Assembly (NCBI GenBank): GCA_040756415.1
Contig: JBFLYZ010000098.1
Span: 1 to 8,710, forward strand
Direction: 5' to 3'
DNA from: JBFLYZ01 sp040756415
GTDB taxonomy: Bacteria > Bacteroidota > Bacteroidia > JADZBD01
DNA: 8,710 nt
This document shows positions 7,401 through 8,710 of the stretch, in pieces. The notes below the pieces were generated by a model. The model made no database searches and was not told where the DNA came from. It worked only from the letters and a program-made list of their open reading frames with translations. Position 1 is the stretch's first letter. Each line of letters opens with the position of its first letter. Both the position numbers and the translations under genes were made by a program.

Positions 7401-8710
7401 GTTAGCGCAGGTGGTGCAGCTTAAGCCGGTGGCTGGCGACCAGCTATAGCTGTAGCCTGGCGTACCGAATTGAACGGATGAAGTAAGCTGCTGGGTGAAA
7501 GTAACATTCCCGGTCTGGCAAAATTGCTGGTTCTGCGGGGCGATGGATACAACAGGGTTGCCACAATTTACATTGCCGTTCTGGTAATATACTCCCCAAA
7601 AACCTATTGCGGAACAGTCTGTTCCACCCTTTACATGGGAAAAAGGGATGTTAGGATTATAAGGCCCCGGCAAATTATTGTTAATTGTTTGCCACATCTG
7701 CGGAGGAGTAGGTATAGCAAAGTTAGTCGGAGCGTTTCCATACGTGACGGTAGTGTTATTATTTGTCTGAACATCGCCTATCCCGAAGACTATTTGTGCC
7801 CCTGCGGTCAAAGCCCCATATGGCGAGCCTGCAAATACGAGATTGAAACCTCCTGGCTGGTCGACCATAGATAATCCGTCATACAGGAAAAATGTTGCTG
7901 GCCTTGAATTTGGCGTACAGGGATTGGAATAAACAATTAAGAGTGTTGCCCCGTCAGTGTCAGTGCCCGGATTTACGTTAATGTTAGCCGGTAATCCGTT
8001 TATAACATAGTTTCCATTGGGTTGCAGGGGGCTTATTGCGGCCGTTACGTTTGCCCTGTAACTGGTCGTGGTGCCCCCGAAGTTCGGCCAGCAGGTAGCG
8101 CCTCCATTGGTCGTTCCGCCACCGCCTGCGGTAATAACCGCGTTTACATTAAAAGTTTGACCTAAAGGGTTCTGGATCGTGAACGGGATGTTGGGAGCCG
8201 CAATCCCCACACAAATGAAATATAAATATCCATTCAGGATATTAGCTCCCTGGGGCACGCAGTTATTTATTGTTATAGTGGTTGGTTGAGGGGGAGAGCA
8301 AGGAGTACAATTGGGGGAAGCAGGGCACTGGACGGCACAATTGCCGCAGGGATTTAAACAAGAATTACGCTGATTCATTGTGGCGCTGCCCACGCAGTAA
8401 TTCAGGCCGCAAATGTTATTATAAGCCTGAAATAGCGTAACATTCGCATAGTTAGCCAGCGGTCCCGGGTTTTTGCTTACGCAGATATCAAAATTCGCGG
8501 TTGAATTGCAGCGGTCTGTACACACGGGTATTTGCGTATAAGCAGCCAGGTAATAGGTATTGCCTGGAGTGAGTCCGCTCAGGAATAAAAAAATTGAATC
8601 GCCTCCGTTGACATCGGCTGTATCAATGGCGCTTTGCGGAGCGCAGGAGGAATAGGCCGCCAGGCGGTGTACATGACCTACGCCCTGGGAAGTATCGTTT
8701 GCCAGCATAA
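4434..8710 (-). CDS. Giant cell-surface beta-helix protein with PKD-like domains and T9SS type A sorting domain (5' end outside window)
   Basis: At least 1,424 residues, open to the right edge. The first visible ATG (8708) is inside a domain and no signal peptide follows, so the true start lies beyond the window. Residues below are counted from that Met. Residues 35-80 look like the end of a beta-sandwich; 100-140 are Cys-rich. Residues about 150-385 resemble DUF3344-type domains (YRANVTAAI, DGATLLIVY, FFLYDGLS). Residues 390-468 and 472-555 are PKD/Ig-like (YSWSPATGLSCTTC, YTLLVTDANSC, TYSWFVDYTYSG). A Cys-rich joint at 544-569 leads to a right-handed beta-helix at about 585-1065. Residues 1170-1325 are a partly helical region found after beta-helices in this phylum. 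Residues 1346-1424 are the sorting domain (YIYPNPNDGNM, ITDITGKL, NGIYLYKI, final MIIK). Related architectures serve adhesion or polysaccharide binding or cleavage; no catalytic residues could be assigned, so the function is open. It ends in TAG, 1 base before the next gene's ATG. Confidence 0.9.
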   Translation of the reverse strand, partial: MLANDTSQGVGHVHRLAAYSSCAPQSAIDTADVNGGDSIFLFLSGLTPGNTYYLAAYTQIPVCTDRCNSTANFDICVSKNPGPLANYANVTLFQAYNNICGLNYCVGSATMNQRNSCLNPCGNCAVQCPASPNCTPCSPPQPTTITINNCVPQGANILNGYLYFICVGIAAPNIPFTIQNPLGQTFNVNAVITAGGGGTTNGGATCWPNFGGTTTSYRANVTAAISPLQPNGNYVINGLPANINVNPGTDTDGATLLIVYSNPCTPNSRPATFFLYDGLSMVDQPGGFNLVFAGSPYGALTAGAQIVFGIGDVQTNNNTTVTYGNAPTNFAIPTPPQMWQTINNNLPGPYNPNIPFSHVKGGTDCSAIGFWGVYYQNGNVNCGNPVVSIAPQNQQFCQTGNVTFTQQLTSSVQFGTPGYSYSWSPATGLSCTTCANPIATFSATTSYTLLVTDANSCTGTATVTLTVNPPPPAVIIGPDYNSCDGIASVYTVSNPQTGVTYSWFVDYTYSGASDFPASGTTVTVPWENEGWTITLTTCLNSNPSCCSTSSVFVDRCCPCDVNPPNTPYCFNNTNANIYGNSLVSAGNDYIVINGIMTVPAGITVTFTGFDGMNGTNDIRLGTNGKIIVQPNATLIIDDCLMQLCAKMWDGIFLTDVSSKIIITNGSRITYAKNAIVSNQGGIFEVDNTIFDNNYKGIVVNTFNGTHQGFVRTTTFNNSVPFGPGVATPPLPGNAVRSDVGIEVNSVKDITIGNPALAAYLNTFNNLDFGIRSNSCQNIKVFNNRFQNMSQGVPAFSGVGIYAIGNSPSDPPQNTIIVGGPNNFELNRFFNCMHGIYATNTINLTAKNNILTNTAFNGIDGITCALSPDVNIDITDNRINRYVTGIWCLDNAGATINIESNDINLNAPTAFVYLYGIRMENAVLAGVNANVRLNNIRACRNGVYMINYTTFAGNRPRIRFNNIGIELNNNQVALPLGPVFGIRVVSSPGAFVDVNDVTRMYNPITAPAVVRYNAGPIIPPALNLQMVGIYVQNSANSTVSNNNIAKMGSGVIMDAQNPGCKLTCNNFYRNRYAFYFGPTGPLPYYTGITNIGASQFGGLANDNVYRSAITVPAFAPSLSGCDLIGTVTTNTWLYRSLPNYTPSGLPGCTPIGMTMSAVGSLSQTACDPISPPLAPPILRQNAWQGIAQSSIIYQQFNSENQMNSKRIAYRNFKDSLQMLTLNTFDDSIYQGFYYAQANTPVGQFETVLDNIYSGNISNAVSINSGISTNNNIEYYRKAVNAIYLATWAQGIRGFSSNDSAFLLTVANGDPIEWGDAVYSAQVMVGFYPIAPSPLREMGTENEDEMHEGYIYPNPNDGNMMIKYSIEGDAELQITDITGKLMCSYKLLAEDSKIDISCDKLSNGIYLYKIINGNEIIKANKIMIIK
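5514..6956 (-). other. Region encoding the right-handed parallel beta-helix
   Basis: Residues about 585-1065 of the giant protein consist of irregular coils of about 20-30 residues carrying Asn-rich turns and short hydrophobic strands, for example NTFNNLDFGIRS, NNRFQNMSQGV, LNRFFNCMHGIYA, DNRINRYVTGIWC and SNNNIAKMGSGVIM. The alternation of N-x-[IF] turns with G-[IV]-x strands is characteristic of NosD/pectate-lyase-type beta-helices. Base composition changes sharply inside this stretch: by hand count 39 of 60 bases are G or C at 5641-5700, against 16 of 60 at 6601-6660. Confidence 0.75.

Noticed and set aside
7524..7874. 116-codon plus-strand open frame opposite the DUF3344-like region
   Set aside because: It is an antisense shadow; the opposite frame carries recognisable motifs.

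Overview
The window looks like chromosomal DNA from a member of the Bacteroidota, probably a Chitinophaga/Sphingobacterium-like lineage. Three of the four genes end in type IX secretion system (T9SS) sorting domains, a system confined to that phylum and its close relatives. Two upstream regions carry the phylum's TTTG / TAnnTTTG promoter pattern, and recognisable Shine-Dalgarno sites are absent. No T9SS machinery gene, RNA gene, insertion sequence or CRISPR array is visible.

Layout. Bases 1-163 are AT-rich non-coding DNA with a plausible promoter. A plus-strand gene (164-946) follows, encoding a 260-residue probable exported protein built of YD-type repeats. It meets the minus-strand block at a strong hairpin terminator (967-991). 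The minus-strand block, in transcription order from the right edge, is: (i) a very large cell-surface protein (4434-8710, its N-terminus beyond the window) with a DUF3344-like region, two PKD/Ig-like domains, a long right-handed beta-helix, a helical region and a type A sorting domain; (ii) one base later, a 330-residue protein (3440-4432) with a carbohydrate-binding-like sandwich and a type B sorting domain; (iii) after a 167-base spacer with its own promoter, a 760-residue CotH-kinase/lamin-tail protein (990-3272) with a type A sorting domain. All three minus-strand products should cross the outer membrane by T9SS and be released or attached at the cell surface, so the block looks like a cluster of surface or secreted proteins.

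The most unusual element is at 4355-4428. The first 26 codons of the 330-residue gene are built largely from three copies of one 20-22 base unit in alternating orientation. The outer copies are perfect 22-base direct repeats. The middle copy is their perfect inverse over 20 bases and could pair with either one, giving two mutually exclusive hairpins directly after a start codon that lies 1 base past the previous gene's stop. Recombination between the outer copies would remove 52 bases and create an immediate stop codon. This could be an RNA switch, a phase-variation device, or a scar of replication template switching; sequence alone cannot decide.

Base composition is uneven. The CotH gene and the middle of the beta-helix are GC-rich, while the 330-residue gene and flanking parts of the giant gene are clearly AT-richer, which suggests mosaic assembly of the surface-protein genes.
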